Source: Luteimonas sp. MC1750
Lineage (GTDB): Bacteria > Pseudomonadota > Gammaproteobacteria > Xanthomonadales > Xanthomonadaceae
NCBI RefSeq assembly: GCF_016615955.1
Contig: NZ_CP067113.1
Span: forward strand, 1,426,001 to 1,490,000
Length of the DNA: 64,000 bases
Reading direction: 5' to 3'
The notes below the pieces were generated by a model, which did not search any database, was not told where the DNA came from, and saw nothing but the letters and a program-made list of their open reading frames with translations. The translations under genes and the position numbers were made by a program. Shown here piece after piece: positions 48,766 through 57,714 of this stretch (positions within the stretch are counted from its first letter, which is position 1; the number at the start of each line of letters is the position of its first letter).

Positions 48766-51354
48766 ATGACGAAAACCACAGGCAAGGGCGGCTCCGGCCG
48801 CAACAGGAATGCCGCTAAGGCGGGCGCGGACGGGACCACCACCAGCAAGGCACGCAAGGGCAGCCCGCCCGCCGCGAAGAAGACCGCCAGGCCCGCCGCG
48901 GTCGGCGGCAAGCCCAGGGGCGGCGCCGCGCCGCCGGCCTGGATGCCCGATCCAGGACTGCTGCGCGCGATGAAGCCGCGCGATCCCACGGATGCGGCGC
49001 CGGCTTCCGTCCGGCCCGCGGGCGCGACGGATGTTGCAGCGCCCGCTGCCCGCACCACGCCCCCGGCCCCGCGTGCCGCATCGCGCGGCCGTGCCGGCGC
49101 GGGCTTCGTGGATCCGCAGGCCGCCCGCGAGGCAGGCCGCTACGAGAACCCGATCCCCAGCCGCGAGGCGATCCTGCAGGTGCTGTCGGACGCCGACGGC
49201 CCGCTCGACGCGGAGCGCGTGCAGCAGGTGCTGGGACTCGACGACCCCGACCAGGCCGCTGCGCTCGACAAGCGCATGGCCGCGATGCTGCGCGACGGCC
49301 AGGTGCTGAAGAACCGCCGCGGCGGCTTCGTGCCGGCCGCGCGCGCCGACCTGGTGCCGGGCACGATCATCGCCAACCCCGAGGGCTTCGGCTTCCTGCG
49401 CCCCGAGAGCGGCGTCGGCGACGACCTGTTCCTGCCGCCGTTCGAGATGCGCAAGGTCATGCATGGCGATCGCGTGCTCGGCAGCGTCACCGGCGTCGAC
49501 CGCCGCGGCCGTCGCGAGGGTTCGATCGTCGAAGTGCTGGAGCGCCGCGTCACGCGCCTGATCGGACGGTTCACGCTCGACTCCGGCATCAGCTACGTGG
49601 TGCCGGACGACCGCCGCATCCAGCGCAACGTGCAGGTCCCGACCGATGCGCGCCTGGACGCGCGCGACGGCCAGCTCGTCGTGTGCGAGATCGTGACCCC
49701 GCCCGACAACCACCGGCCGCCGATCGGACGCGTGCTGGCGGTGCTGGGTGACCGGCTGACCGCCTCGATCGCGGTCGAGGCCGCGATCCATGGCCACGAC
49801 ATCCCGCACGAGTTCCCCGCCGAAGTGCTGGATGCGGCGGCGGCCGTGCCGGTGGACGTGCAGGCGGCGGAGGTCCCGGGCCGCCTCGACCTGCGCAAGC
49901 TGCCGCTGGTGACCATCGACGGCGAGGACGCGAAGGATTTCGACGACGCCGTGTACTGCGAGCCCAACCGCGACGGCTTCCGCCTGATCGTGGCCATTGC
50001 CGACGTCTCGCACTACGTGCGCCCGTCCGAGCCGCTGGACGTGGAGGCGCAGAAGCGCGCGACTTCGGTGTATTTCCCCGGCTTCGTCGTGCCGATGCTG
50101 CCGGAGACGCTGTCCAACGGCATCTGCTCGCTGAAGCCCAGGGTCGACCGGCTGTGCTTCGCCTGCGACATGCAGGTGGACCGCCGCGGCCACGTGGTGT
50201 CGTACGCGTTCCACGAGGCGGTGATGCATTCGCATGCGCGCCTGACCTATACCCAGGTGTGGAACGCGGTGGGCGATGGCGTGCCGGAGGCCGACCGCGA
50301 TGCGGCGCAGGCCTTCATCGGTCCGCAGATGCAGCAGGTCCGCCAGCTGCACCAGCTCTACAAGGTGTTCGAGAAGGCACGCGCCCAGCGCGGCGCGATC
50401 GACTTCGAAACCTCGGAAGTGCGCTTCGTGCTCGGCCCGCAGGGCGAAGTCACCCAGGCCGGGATGATCCAGCGCAACGATGCCCACAAGCTGATCGAGG
50501 AGTGCATGATCTCGGCCAACGTCGCGGCCGCGCACGCGCTGCTGGAAGTCGGCGTCCCGGCGCCGTTCCGCGACCACGACCGCCCGCCGGAAGGCAAGTA
50601 CGCCGACCTGCTGGAGTTCCTGAAGGAGTTCCAGCTGCGCCTGCCGCCGTGGGCCAAGGTCCGGCCCAAGGATTTCCGCAAGCTGCTGGAGACGGTCCGC
50701 GAGCGCCCCGACGCGGCGCTGCTGGAATCGGTGCTGCTGCGCAGCCAGTCGCTGGCGGTGTACGCGCCGGACAACATCGGGCACTTCGGCCTGGCGCTGG
50801 AAGCCTATGCGCACTTCACCTCGCCGATCCGCCGCTATGCCGACCTGCTGGTGCATCGCGCGATCAAGCACGCGCTCACCGGCGGCCGCGCCGCCACCTA
50901 CACCTATTCCGCGCACGAGATGGCGACGCTGTCGCTGCAGTGTTCCGAACGCTCGCGCCGCGCCGACGAGGCCCAGCGCGAGGTCGACGAGCGCTACCGC
51001 GCGGCGTGGATGGAAGAGCACGTGGGCCGCGAGTTCGACGGCGTGGTCAGCGGCGTCACCAGCTTCGGCCTGTTCGTGGAGCTGGCCGAATCGAAGGTCA
51101 ATGGCCTGGTGCACGTGACCCAGCTGCCCAACGACTTCTACCAGTTCGATCCCATCCGCAAGACCCTGACCGGCCAGCGCTCCGGGCGCGAGCACCGGCT
51201 GGGTGACCAGGTACGGATCGTGGTGCTGAAGGCCAGCGTGGAGGAGCTCAAGATCGACTTCCGCCTGGTCGAGGACGGCCAGCACGCGAAGGGCGAGACC
51301 AGGCCGCCGGCGGCCCGCGGACCTTCCGCGAAGCGCGGCAAGCAGAAGCACTGA
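48766..51354 (+). CDS. rnr: Ribonuclease R
   Basis: An 862-residue 3'-5' exoribonuclease that degrades structured RNA and takes part in tRNA/rRNA quality control. A long basic, low-complexity N-terminal tail (to about 120) precedes the helical RNase R domain (PIPSREAILQVLSDADGPLD) and two cold-shock OB folds (GTIIANPEGFGFLRPE). The RNB catalytic domain has VTIDGEDAKDFDDAVYCEP with the metal-binding aspartates and HFTSPIRRYADLLVHRAIKH. An S1 domain (FDGVVSGVTSFGLFVELAES) and a basic tail (KRGKQKH) follow. It is followed 13 bp later by rlmB, the classic rnr-rlmB pair. Confidence 0.96.
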   Translation: MTKTTGKGGSGRNRNAAKAGADGTTTSKARKGSPPAAKKTARPAAVGGKPRGGAAPPAWMPDPGLLRAMKPRDPTDAAPASVRPAGATDVAAPAARTTPPAPRAASRGRAGAGFVDPQAAREAGRYENPIPSREAILQVLSDADGPLDAERVQQVLGLDDPDQAAALDKRMAAMLRDGQVLKNRRGGFVPAARADLVPGTIIANPEGFGFLRPESGVGDDLFLPPFEMRKVMHGDRVLGSVTGVDRRGRREGSIVEVLERRVTRLIGRFTLDSGISYVVPDDRRIQRNVQVPTDARLDARDGQLVVCEIVTPPDNHRPPIGRVLAVLGDRLTASIAVEAAIHGHDIPHEFPAEVLDAAAAVPVDVQAAEVPGRLDLRKLPLVTIDGEDAKDFDDAVYCEPNRDGFRLIVAIADVSHYVRPSEPLDVEAQKRATSVYFPGFVVPMLPETLSNGICSLKPRVDRLCFACDMQVDRRGHVVSYAFHEAVMHSHARLTYTQVWNAVGDGVPEADRDAAQAFIGPQMQQVRQLHQLYKVFEKARAQRGAIDFETSEVRFVLGPQGEVTQAGMIQRNDAHKLIEECMISANVAAAHALLEVGVPAPFRDHDRPPEGKYADLLEFLKEFQLRLPPWAKVRPKDFRKLLETVRERPDAALLESVLLRSQSLAVYAPDNIGHFGLALEAYAHFTSPIRRYADLLVHRAIKHALTGGRAATYTYSAHEMATLSLQCSERSRRADEAQREVDERYRAAWMEEHVGREFDGVVSGVTSFGLFVELAESKVNGLVHVTQLPNDFYQFDPIRKTLTGQRSGREHRLGDQVRIVVLKASVEELKIDFRLVEDGQHAKGETRPPAARGPSAKRGKQKH

Positions 51355-51367
51355 CCAAGAGGGTCCG

Positions 51368-52126
51368 ATGGGCAACAAGCAGAACCAGTGGATCGTCGGC
51401 ATCAATGCCGTCGGTTCGGCCGTCGAGCACGACGCCGACAACGTGCGCGAGATCCTGCTCGAAGCGGGCGCGAAGAACCCGCGCATTTCCGCGATCGAGG
51501 AGGATGCGCGGCGTCGCGGCATCGAGGTGAGGCGGGTGTCGCAGCAGGCGCTGGACGGCGTCGCGGGCGGCCTGCGCCACCAGGGCGCGGTCGCCCGCTA
51601 TGCCGCGGCGAAGACGCATGACGAGGACGACCTCCAGGGCCTCGTGGAGGCGGCGGAGGGCCGTGCGCTGCTGCTGGTGCTGGACGGCGTGCAGGATCCG
51701 CACAACCTCGGCGCCTGCCTGCGCAGCGCCGCGGCGGCCGGCGTGACCGCGGTCGTGATCCCCAAGGACAAGGCCGTGCAGGTCAACGCCACGGTGCGCA
51801 AGACGTCGGCCGGCGCCGCCGATGCGATCCCGGTGGTGCGCGTCACCAACCTGTCGCGCAGCCTGCGCGAGCTGCAGAAGCAGGGCGTGTGGATCTATGG
51901 CCTGGCCGGCGATTCCACCGCCTCGCTGTACGCCGTCGACCTGCGCGGAAACGTCGCCCTGGTCCTGGGCGGCGAGGCCGAAGGCCTGCGCCGGCTCACC
52001 CGCGAGCACTGCGACCAGCTGGTTGCCCTGCCGATGCCAGGTGCCGTCGAAGCCGGCGTCGAGAGTCTCAACGTCTCGGTGGCGGCGGGCATCTGCCTGT
52101 TCGAAGCCGTGCGCCAGCGCCTCTGA
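51368..52126 (+). CDS. rlmB: 23S rRNA (guanosine-2'-O-)-methyltransferase RlmB
   Basis: A 252-residue SPOUT methyltransferase that methylates G2251 in the P-loop of 23S rRNA. The N-terminal L30e-like substrate domain (WIVGINAVGSAVEHDADNV) is followed by the trefoil-knot domain with LLLVLDGVQDPHNLGACLRSAAAAGV (motif 1), LVLGGEAEGLRRLTREHCDQ (motif 2) and LPMPGAVEAGVESLNVSVAAGICLFEA (motif 3). Length equals E. coli RlmB. It is co-oriented with rnr and ends before a long inverted repeat. Confidence 0.96.
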   Translation: MGNKQNQWIVGINAVGSAVEHDADNVREILLEAGAKNPRISAIEEDARRRGIEVRRVSQQALDGVAGGLRHQGAVARYAAAKTHDEDDLQGLVEAAEGRALLLVLDGVQDPHNLGACLRSAAAAGVTAVVIPKDKAVQVNATVRKTSAGAADAIPVVRVTNLSRSLRELQKQGVWIYGLAGDSTASLYAVDLRGNVALVLGGEAEGLRRLTREHCDQLVALPMPGAVEAGVESLNVSVAAGICLFEAVRQRL

Positions 52127-52156
52127 CGACGTAGCCGGGCGTGGGGGCAAGAGCTC

Positions 52157-52361
52157 TTTGCCACGGATGACGCGGATTACGCGGATTTACGCGGATAGAG
52201 CAGGAACGATTCGGCGGAAGAGCTTCCAGGCGAACGGCGAAGGCGAAGGCGAAGGCGAAGACAGTCAGTGGCATTCGCCGTTCGCCGGGGGGCTTCCATG
52301 CCGCTGGATGTTCTTCGCCTTATCCGCGTGAATCCGCGTAATCCGCGTGATCCGTGGCAAA
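52157..52361. repeat. Nested inverted-repeat element between convergent rlmB and rnt
   Basis: A 41-bp arm at 52157-52197 is inverted at 52321-52361 with only two mismatches. Each arm is built from four 9-10-bp units of the ACGCGGATT type. Inside lies a second inverted pair, GGCGAACGGCGAA (52229-52241) against TTCGCCGTTCGCC (52274-52286), followed by tandem GGCGAA hexamers (52242-52260). No frame in it looks coding. It may act as a transcription barrier between the convergent genes, but the size and nesting suggest a non-autonomous repeat element. Confidence 0.85.
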
Positions 52362-52383
52362 GCTTTTCAAGAACGTGTTCGCC

Positions 52384-53046
52384 TCAAGGCGATGTCGGCG
52401 GCGCCGCGTGCCGGCCCATGGCGTTGGCGATGATGCAGAAGAGCTGGGCGGTGCGCTCGGTGTCGTAGACGGCCGAGTGGGCGTCTTCGCTGTTCCAGTC
52501 CAGGCCCGCGGCCTGCACGGCGCGGGCGAGTACGGTCTGGCCATAGGCCAGGCCGGCCATGGTCACCGTGTCGAACACGCTGAAGGGATGGAAGGGGTTG
52601 CGCTTGTGGCCGCTGCGCGCGACCGCGGCGTTGAGGAAGTTGAGGTCGAAGTGCGCGTTGTGCCCGACCAGGATCGCGCGCTGGCAGCCATGCTTCTTCA
52701 CCGCGGTGCGCACCGCGGTGAACACGTGTTCCAGCGCGTCCTTCTCCGCCTTGGCGAAGCGGAAGGGATGATCGAGGTCGATGCCGGTGATCTGCAGCGA
52801 CTTCGGGTCGATCTCGGTGCCAGGTGCCGGGACCAGGTGCGCGCTTGCGCCCTCGCCAGCCACGTAGCGGCCCTCGGCGTCGAGGTCGATCGGCAGCACC
52901 GCGATTTCCAGCAGCGCGTGCCGGTTCCAGTCGAAGCCGCCGGTTTCCACGTCCACGACCACCGGCAGGTAGCCGCGGAAGCGGGCGGACATCGGCGCGA
53001 AGGCGGGCGTGGCCTCGGGGGCCGGGGGCGGGAGCGGACTGGTCAC
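52384..53046 (-). CDS. rnt: Ribonuclease T
   Basis: A 220-residue DEDDh exonuclease that trims the 3' ends of tRNA and other stable RNAs. Catalytic motifs: Exo [12 protein letters not shown], Exo [18 protein letters not shown], Exo [30 protein letters not shown] and [27 protein letters not shown] are RNase T blocks. GTG 53046 gives an N-terminus similar in length to E. coli; an ATG at 52992 ([15 protein letters not shown]) is an alternative. It lies downstream of the HvfC-like gene, 42 bp away. Confidence 0.93.
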   Translation of the reverse strand: MTSPLPPPAPEATPAFAPMSARFRGYLPVVVDVETGGFDWNRHALLEIAVLPIDLDAEGRYVAGEGASAHLVPAPGTEIDPKSLQITGIDLDHPFRFAKAEKDALEHVFTAVRTAVKKHGCQRAILVGHNAHFDLNFLNAAVARSGHKRNPFHPFSVFDTVTMAGLAYGQTVLARAVQAAGLDWNSEDAHSAVYDTERTAQLFCIIANAMGRHAAPPTSP

Positions 53047-53088
53047 CGGCGCTAGTCTAGCCGAGCGTGGTGCCGGTCCAGTCCGGGC

Positions 53089-53844
53089 TCAGCGCCGGAT
53101 ACCGGGAACGATGCCGTCCCGGTGCCAGCGCAGCAGCATCGCAGCGCCCTGCTGGAGGAAGCCGGCATCGGCGGCAACGCCCGCCTCCGCGGCCAGGGCC
53201 TCGAGCTGCGCGCGCCCGCCGAGCTCGCCCGCCTCGTCCAGGCGCTGCAGCAGCCGCCAGGCCAGCGGGCTGGGTGCGTGGAAGCGCACGCGGCCATCCT
53301 CGGCGCGGTGGAGCAGCAGCAGGGTCGGCGCGGCGGGCGGGGCCTCGGGCAGGAAATCGGGACCGATGCGCTGAACCGGCCAGGCATAGGCCAGCGGCCA
53401 GGCCAGTGGCGAGAGCAGGGGGCGGCCATCCAGCAGCGCGGCGGCCACGTCGAGGCCTGGCGCGTCCAGGCGGTCATGCGCGACGTCGTCCGCCGTGGCC
53501 TCGCTGACCTGCAGGGCCAGCTCGACCCATTCGTAATGCGCCAGCTCGGCGAGCCAGGGCTCGTGGCCGTCGCTGTCTTCGAGCCAGCGCAGGAATTCCC
53601 GCGGAATCTCCGGGAACAGCGGAGTGCGACAGCCGTGGTCGCGGTAGAACCGGCGCACCATCGCCGGCCAGGCATCCCCGCGGATGCGGCGGATCACCGG
53701 GAAGTTGCCGGCCAGCAGCCGGGAGACATTGTTGAAGAACAGGTCGCGGTAGACCTGCATGCGGCGCGGATCGACGCCGGGCGGCGACGGATGCCGGTCG
53801 GGGTCGCGGATGTGCGCGGCGAATGCCTCCTGCTCCGCGTGCAT
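53089..53844 (-). CDS. hvfC: HvfC/BufC-type RiPP maturation partner (DUF2063)
   Basis: A 251-residue DUF2063 protein. LRVYRDLFFNNVSRLLAGNFPV-like N-terminus (here MQVYRDLFFNNVSRLLAGNF), WPAMVRRFYRDHGCRTPLFPEIPREFLRWLED and LAHYEWVELALQVSEA are the DUF2063 core. The C-terminal half (LLLLHRAEDGRVRFHAPSPLAWRLLQRLDEAG) is a winged-helix-like RiPP recognition/partner region. In characterised bufferin and HvfABC systems this protein pairs with the DUF692 enzyme and helps present the precursor. Here it starts 1 bp after the DUF692 gene ends, so the two are certainly co-translated. It is the last gene of the operon. Confidence 0.88.
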   Translation of the reverse strand: MHAEQEAFAAHIRDPDRHPSPPGVDPRRMQVYRDLFFNNVSRLLAGNFPVIRRIRGDAWPAMVRRFYRDHGCRTPLFPEIPREFLRWLEDSDGHEPWLAELAHYEWVELALQVSEATADDVAHDRLDAPGLDVAAALLDGRPLLSPLAWPLAYAWPVQRIGPDFLPEAPPAAPTLLLLHRAEDGRVRFHAPSPLAWRLLQRLDEAGELGGRAQLEALAAEAGVAADAGFLQQGAAMLLRWHRDGIVPGIRR

Positions 53845-53845
53845 C

Positions 53846-54706
53846 TCAGGCCGCCAGGCTGCGTGCCGGCGCGCCGGCCAGGTGGCCGCGCACCACGTCG
53901 AGTTCGCCCAGCAATTCGTCGAACGGCGGGAAATCGAAGTCGCGTTCGAGCAGGGTCGGGCGCGGCCCGAGCAGGGCGTAGGCCTCGGCCAGCAGCGCCC
54001 AGACCGGATCCGACACTGCCGCCCCGTGGGTATCGATCTTCAGGTCGGGGGCCTCGTCGCGGTGCCCGGCGACGTGGATGTAGGCCACGCGCGCGCCCGG
54101 CAGGCCGCGCAGGAAGGTGCTGGCGTCGTAGCCGTGGTTGGTGGCGTTGACGATGATGTTGTTGACGTCGAGCAACAGGTCGCAGTCGGCTTCGGCGAGC
54201 ACGGCGTTGACGAACTCGAGCTCGGTCAGCGGCGGCGCCTCGCCAGCGGCGCCCGGCACCGTGGCGTAGTAGGAGATGTTCTCCACCGCGATCCTGCGCC
54301 CCAGCGCGTCCTGCGCCTGGCGGATGCGCGCGGACACGTGGTGCACCGCTTCATCGCTGAAGGGCAGGGGCAGCAGGTCGTAGAGGTGGCCCAGGCTGTC
54401 GCCGCAGGCGCTGAGGTGTTCGCTGTAGACCGCGGCGCCGTGGTCGTCGAGGAAGCGCCGCAGCCTGACCAGGAAGGTGTCGTCGAGCGCCGCCGGGCCG
54501 CCCAGCGAAAGCGACAGTCCGTGGCAGGCGAGCGGATGCTTCGAGGCGAGTTCGGCGAAGGCCTCGCCCGGCGCGCCGCCGACGCCGATCCAGTTTTCCG
54601 GCGCCGCCTCGAGGAAGTCGAAGCGCCCCGCGGGCGCCGCGCGCAGGTCACCAAGCAGGGCCCGCCGCAGGCCCAGGCCCACTGCGCGTGGCGGCAGTGG
54701 AGTCAC
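53846..54706 (-). CDS. hvfB: HvfB/BufB-type multinuclear iron oxidative enzyme (DUF692, MNIO)
   Basis: A 286-residue TIM-barrel MNIO enzyme. Hallmarks: [41 protein letters not shown] (metal His), [10 protein letters not shown] (Glu/His), [11 protein letters not shown] (Glu/Asn), [19 protein letters not shown] (Asp/Asn/His), [12 protein letters not shown] (His) and [16 protein letters not shown] (Asp/His). These His/Asp/Glu residues hold two or three irons. Known members oxidise Cys in secreted precursor peptides into thiooxazole or oxazolone/thioamide groups that bind copper. It starts with GTG 51 bp after the precursor gene and is 1 bp from hvfC. Confidence 0.92.
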   Translation of the reverse strand: MTPLPPRAVGLGLRRALLGDLRAAPAGRFDFLEAAPENWIGVGGAPGEAFAELASKHPLACHGLSLSLGGPAALDDTFLVRLRRFLDDHGAAVYSEHLSACGDSLGHLYDLLPLPFSDEAVHHVSARIRQAQDALGRRIAVENISYYATVPGAAGEAPPLTELEFVNAVLAEADCDLLLDVNNIIVNATNHGYDASTFLRGLPGARVAYIHVAGHRDEAPDLKIDTHGAAVSDPVWALLAEAYALLGPRPTLLERDFDFPPFDELLGELDVVRGHLAGAPARSLAA

Positions 54707-54757
54707 GGTCGTGACTGGCCGTGGCGCGGCAGGCTGCGCGCCACGTCCTTCATCGCC

Positions 54758-55189
54758 TCAGGCGGCGCCGCCGCAGGTGCCGGAGCCCCCGCACTTGCCT
54801 TCACCACACTTGCCTTCCTGCGCGGCCTTGTCGGCGTGGTCGCCCGAAGCCTTGCTGGCTGCGTGGTGGGCATCGTGCTCGGCCTTGTCGACGAAGCCGT
54901 CGCCGTTGGCATCGATGCCGGCGAAGTAGGACGGATCCTTCTCGGGATGGGCGGTGGCGAATTCCTCGGCGGAGATGCGGCCGTCGCCATCGCTGTCGGC
55001 GCGGTCCATGCCGCAGCGGCCCTCGGCATCCTTGGCGGCGACCGGCACGTCGGCGGTGGCGGCGTCCTGCGCGGCGAGCATGTAGCCGCCGGCGAGCGGC
55101 GCCATCGAGAAGGCTGCGCCCGAAAGCGCGATGCCGCCGAGGGCGGTGGCCACGGCCAGGGCGACGGGCTTGGCGGTTGACTTCGACAT
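54758..55189 (-). CDS. hvfA: HvfA-like RiPP precursor with two EF-hands and Cys motifs
   Basis: A 143-residue exported protein. Residues 1-41 form the long signal/leader typical of HvfA-type precursors (ALGGIALSGAAFSMAPLAGG then YMLAAQD). Residues 56-60 are EGRCG. Two canonical 12-residue EF-hand loops follow, DSDGDGRISAEE at 65-76 and DANGDGFVDKAE at 93-104. The C-terminus has EGKCGEGKCG at 125-134 and SGTCG at 136-140, so all four Cys stand before Gly in similar contexts. In known HvfA proteins Cys in EGKCG motifs are converted by HvfB/HvfC into copper-binding groups. Combining them with calcium-type EF-hands is unusual. GAGGA 8 bp before the ATG is a good ribosome binding site. It starts the operon with DUF692 and DUF2063. 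Confidence 0.85.
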   Translation of the reverse strand: MSKSTAKPVALAVATALGGIALSGAAFSMAPLAGGYMLAAQDAATADVPVAAKDAEGRCGMDRADSDGDGRISAEEFATAHPEKDPSYFAGIDANGDGFVDKAEHDAHHAASKASGDHADKAAQEGKCGEGKCGGSGTCGGAA

Positions 55190-55278
55190 CTTGGCGATCC
55201 TCGGGGGCGGCTCGGGCCGCGGGGGCGCCAGTATGCAGCAGCACCGTTCACGCGGCGTCGACGCCGCGGGGCCGGGCC

Positions 55279-55983
55279 TCAGGTCGTGGTGTTGGTGCCG
55301 TCCGCCTTCTCGCGCGGCGGCAGGTTGTCCTCGCCGCGAACCATGAACCAGATGTTCTCGGCGATGTTGGTGGCGTGGTCGCCGATTCGCTCGAGGTTCT
55401 TGGCCATGAACAGCAGGTGGGTGCAGCCGGTGATCGCGCGCGCGTCCTCCATCATGTAGGTCAGCAGCTCGCGGAACAGCCGGGTGTACTCGGCGTCGAG
55501 TTCGGCGTCGCGGTCGCGGACCGCCTGCGCGGTCTCCGGGTCATGGGCCGCATACGCCGCCAGCACGTCGCGCACCTGGCGCACGGCCAGCTCGCCCACG
55601 TGCTTCAGCCCGCGCGCCACCGGCAGCGCCGGCGCCTGGTTGAGCGCGATCGAGCGCTTGGCGATGTTGGCGGCATAGTCGCCGATGCGCTCGATGTCGG
55701 ACACGATGCGCAGCGCGGCCAGGATCTCGCGCAGGTCGCGCGCCAGCGGGCCGCGCAGCGACAGCTTCATGGCGTCGTGGCTGACTTCGCGTTCCAGGGC
55801 GTCGATGGCCTCGTCGTTGGCGACGATATGGCCGGCGGCGCGGTCGTCGCGACGCTCCACCACGTCCAGCGCAGCCTCGAGCTGGGCCACGGCGAGCTCG
55901 CCCATGCGCAGGATCTCGGCGATCAGGCGCTGGCGCTCTTCGTCGTGGCTGCGGACGATATGGTCATTGGGAATGTTGTTCAT
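55279..55983 (-). CDS. phoU: Phosphate signalling/transport regulator PhoU
   Basis: A 234-residue, all-helical protein of two PhoU repeats ([23 protein letters not shown] and [20 protein letters not shown]) with the metal-binding motifs [14 protein letters not shown] and [14 protein letters not shown]. PhoU holds the PstSCAB-PhoR signalling complex in the off state when phosphate is sufficient. The start overlaps the pstB stop as ATGA. It ends the pst operon; 89 bp separate it from the hvfA-like gene. Confidence 0.96.
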   Translation of the reverse strand: MNNIPNDHIVRSHDEERQRLIAEILRMGELAVAQLEAALDVVERRDDRAAGHIVANDEAIDALEREVSHDAMKLSLRGPLARDLREILAALRIVSDIERIGDYAANIAKRSIALNQAPALPVARGLKHVGELAVRQVRDVLAAYAAHDPETAQAVRDRDAELDAEYTRLFRELLTYMMEDARAITGCTHLLFMAKNLERIGDHATNIAENIWFMVRGEDNLPPREKADGTNTTT

Positions 55984-56855
55984 CCGAACCGTCCGGTGAT
56001 GTAGTCCTCGGTCTGCTGCTTCGAGGGATTGGAGAAGATGGTCTCGGTCGAATCGTGTTCGATCAGGTCGCCGAGGTACATGAAGGCGGTGTAGTCGGAG
56101 ACGCGCGCGGCCTGCTGCATGTTGTGGGTCACGATGACGATCGTGTAGTCGACTTTCAGTTCCTCGATCAGCTGCTCGATGCGGCTGGTCGAGATCGGGT
56201 CCAGCGCCGAGGTGGGCTCGTCGAGCAGCAGCACCTCGGGCTTCAGCGCCACGGCGCGGGCGATGCACAGGCGCTGCTGCTGGCCGCCGGACAGGCCCAG
56301 CGCGCTCTGGCCCAGCTTGTCCTTGACCTCGTCCCAGATCGCGCCCTGGCGCAGCGCCGCCTCGACGCGCACGTCCATCTCGGCCTTGGACAGCTTCTCG
56401 TGGTGGCGGATGGCGTAGGCGATGTTCTCGTAGATCGTCATCGGGAACGGCACCGGCTTCTGGAACACCATGCCGACCTTGGAGCGCAGGCGGTTCATCG
56501 GGTACTTCGGCGACAGGATGTCCTCGCCGTCGAGCAGGATGCTGCCGCTCGCCACCTGGCCCGGGTACAGCGCGTAGATCCGGTTGAAGATCCGCAGCAG
56601 GGTCGACTTGCCGCAGCCGGACGGGCCGATCAGGGCGGTGACGCGCTTTTCGGGGATGTCCATGGCCACGCCGTGGATCGCCTGGAACTTGCCGTAGTGG
56701 AAATCCAGTCCGCGCACCGACAGCTTCACCGGTGCCGGCCCGGTCGTGGTGCGGCGCGGCATGGCGGTGGTCAGCGTGGCGCGACCGTACTCGGTGGCTG
56801 CGGCGGCGGGTGCGTCGTTCATCGGAAGGGTCCAGGAATGGGTCGAGTCAGTCAT
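55980..56855 (-). CDS. pstB: Phosphate ABC transporter ATP-binding protein
   Basis: A 291-residue ABC ATPase powering PstCA. Walker [11 protein letters not shown]-loop [21 protein letters not shown], signature [16 protein letters not shown], Walker [14 protein letters not shown] and switch [12 protein letters not shown] are intact. It ends DYITGRFG. It carries about 35 extra N-terminal residues compared with the E. coli protein (257); an internal ATG at codon 12 is a possible start. The chosen ATG overlaps the pstA stop by 8 bp. Confidence 0.96.
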   Translation of the reverse strand: MTDSTHSWTLPMNDAPAAAATEYGRATLTTAMPRRTTTGPAPVKLSVRGLDFHYGKFQAIHGVAMDIPEKRVTALIGPSGCGKSTLLRIFNRIYALYPGQVASGSILLDGEDILSPKYPMNRLRSKVGMVFQKPVPFPMTIYENIAYAIRHHEKLSKAEMDVRVEAALRQGAIWDEVKDKLGQSALGLSGGQQQRLCIARAVALKPEVLLLDEPTSALDPISTSRIEQLIEELKVDYTIVIVTHNMQQAARVSDYTAFMYLGDLIEHDSTETIFSNPSKQQTEDYITGRFG

Positions 56856-57714
56856 GGGTCACACGATTGCGCAGCAGCAGGGCACGTGCGCCAAGGCTGA
56901 TCAGGAAGACGAAGGTGGTGAGCACCAGCGCGCCGGCCCAGGCCAGCTGCTGCCAGCTCTCGTAGGGGCTGCCGGCGAACTGGTACATCACCACCGGCAC
57001 GCTGGCCATGGGTTGGCCGATGTCGCTGTTCCAGTACAGGTTGCCGAACGCGGTGAACAGCAGCGGCGCGGTCTCGCCGCTGATGCGCGCGAGCGACAGC
57101 AGGATGCCGGTGACGATGCCCGCCGAAGCGCTGCGGTACAGCACCTGCACGATCACCTTCCACTGCGGCACGCCCAGCGACAGGGCGGCCTCGCGCATCT
57201 GCGTCGGCACCAGCCGCAGCATCTCGTCGGTTGTGCGCAGGACCACCGGCAGCACGATGAAGGCCAGTGCCACCGCGCCGGCGACGGCGGAGAAGTTGCC
57301 GCCGCCGTGCATCACCAGCAGGGTGTAGACGAACAGGCCGAGCACGATGGACGGCGCCGACAGCAGGATGTCGTTGACGAAGCGCACCACCGTCGCCGTG
57401 CGGCTGGCGGCGCCGTACTCGGCCAGCCAGGTGCCGGCGGCCACGCCGAGCGGCGCGCCGATCAGGATCGCCAGGCCGCACATCACCGCCGAGCCGAACA
57501 GCGCGTTGCGCAGGCCGCCCTCGGCCATCGGCGGCGGTGTGTCCTGGGTGAACAGCTGCCAGTTGATGCCGGAGATGCCCTTGGACACCAGCGTCCACAG
57601 GATCCAGGCGAGGAACAACAGGCCCACCACCGCGGCCACGCAGGACAGCGAGAGGGCGATGACGTTGGTGATCCGCCGGCGCAGGTACAGCCGGTCGATG
57701 GCGGCGGCGGACAT
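56848..57714 (-). CDS. pstA: Phosphate ABC transporter permease PstA
   Basis: A 288-residue inner-membrane permease with six predicted helices. [35 protein letters not shown] opens the transport core. The EAA loop, [29 protein letters not shown], docks on PstB, and [16 protein letters not shown] is PstA-typical. The start overlaps the pstC stop by one base (TGATG), and the 3' end overlaps pstB by 8 bp. Confidence 0.95.
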   Translation of the reverse strand: MSAAAIDRLYLRRRITNVIALSLSCVAAVVGLLFLAWILWTLVSKGISGINWQLFTQDTPPPMAEGGLRNALFGSAVMCGLAILIGAPLGVAAGTWLAEYGAASRTATVVRFVNDILLSAPSIVLGLFVYTLLVMHGGGNFSAVAGAVALAFIVLPVVLRTTDEMLRLVPTQMREAALSLGVPQWKVIVQVLYRSASAGIVTGILLSLARISGETAPLLFTAFGNLYWNSDIGQPMASVPVVMYQFAGSPYESWQQLAWAGALVLTTFVFLISLGARALLLRNRVTHD

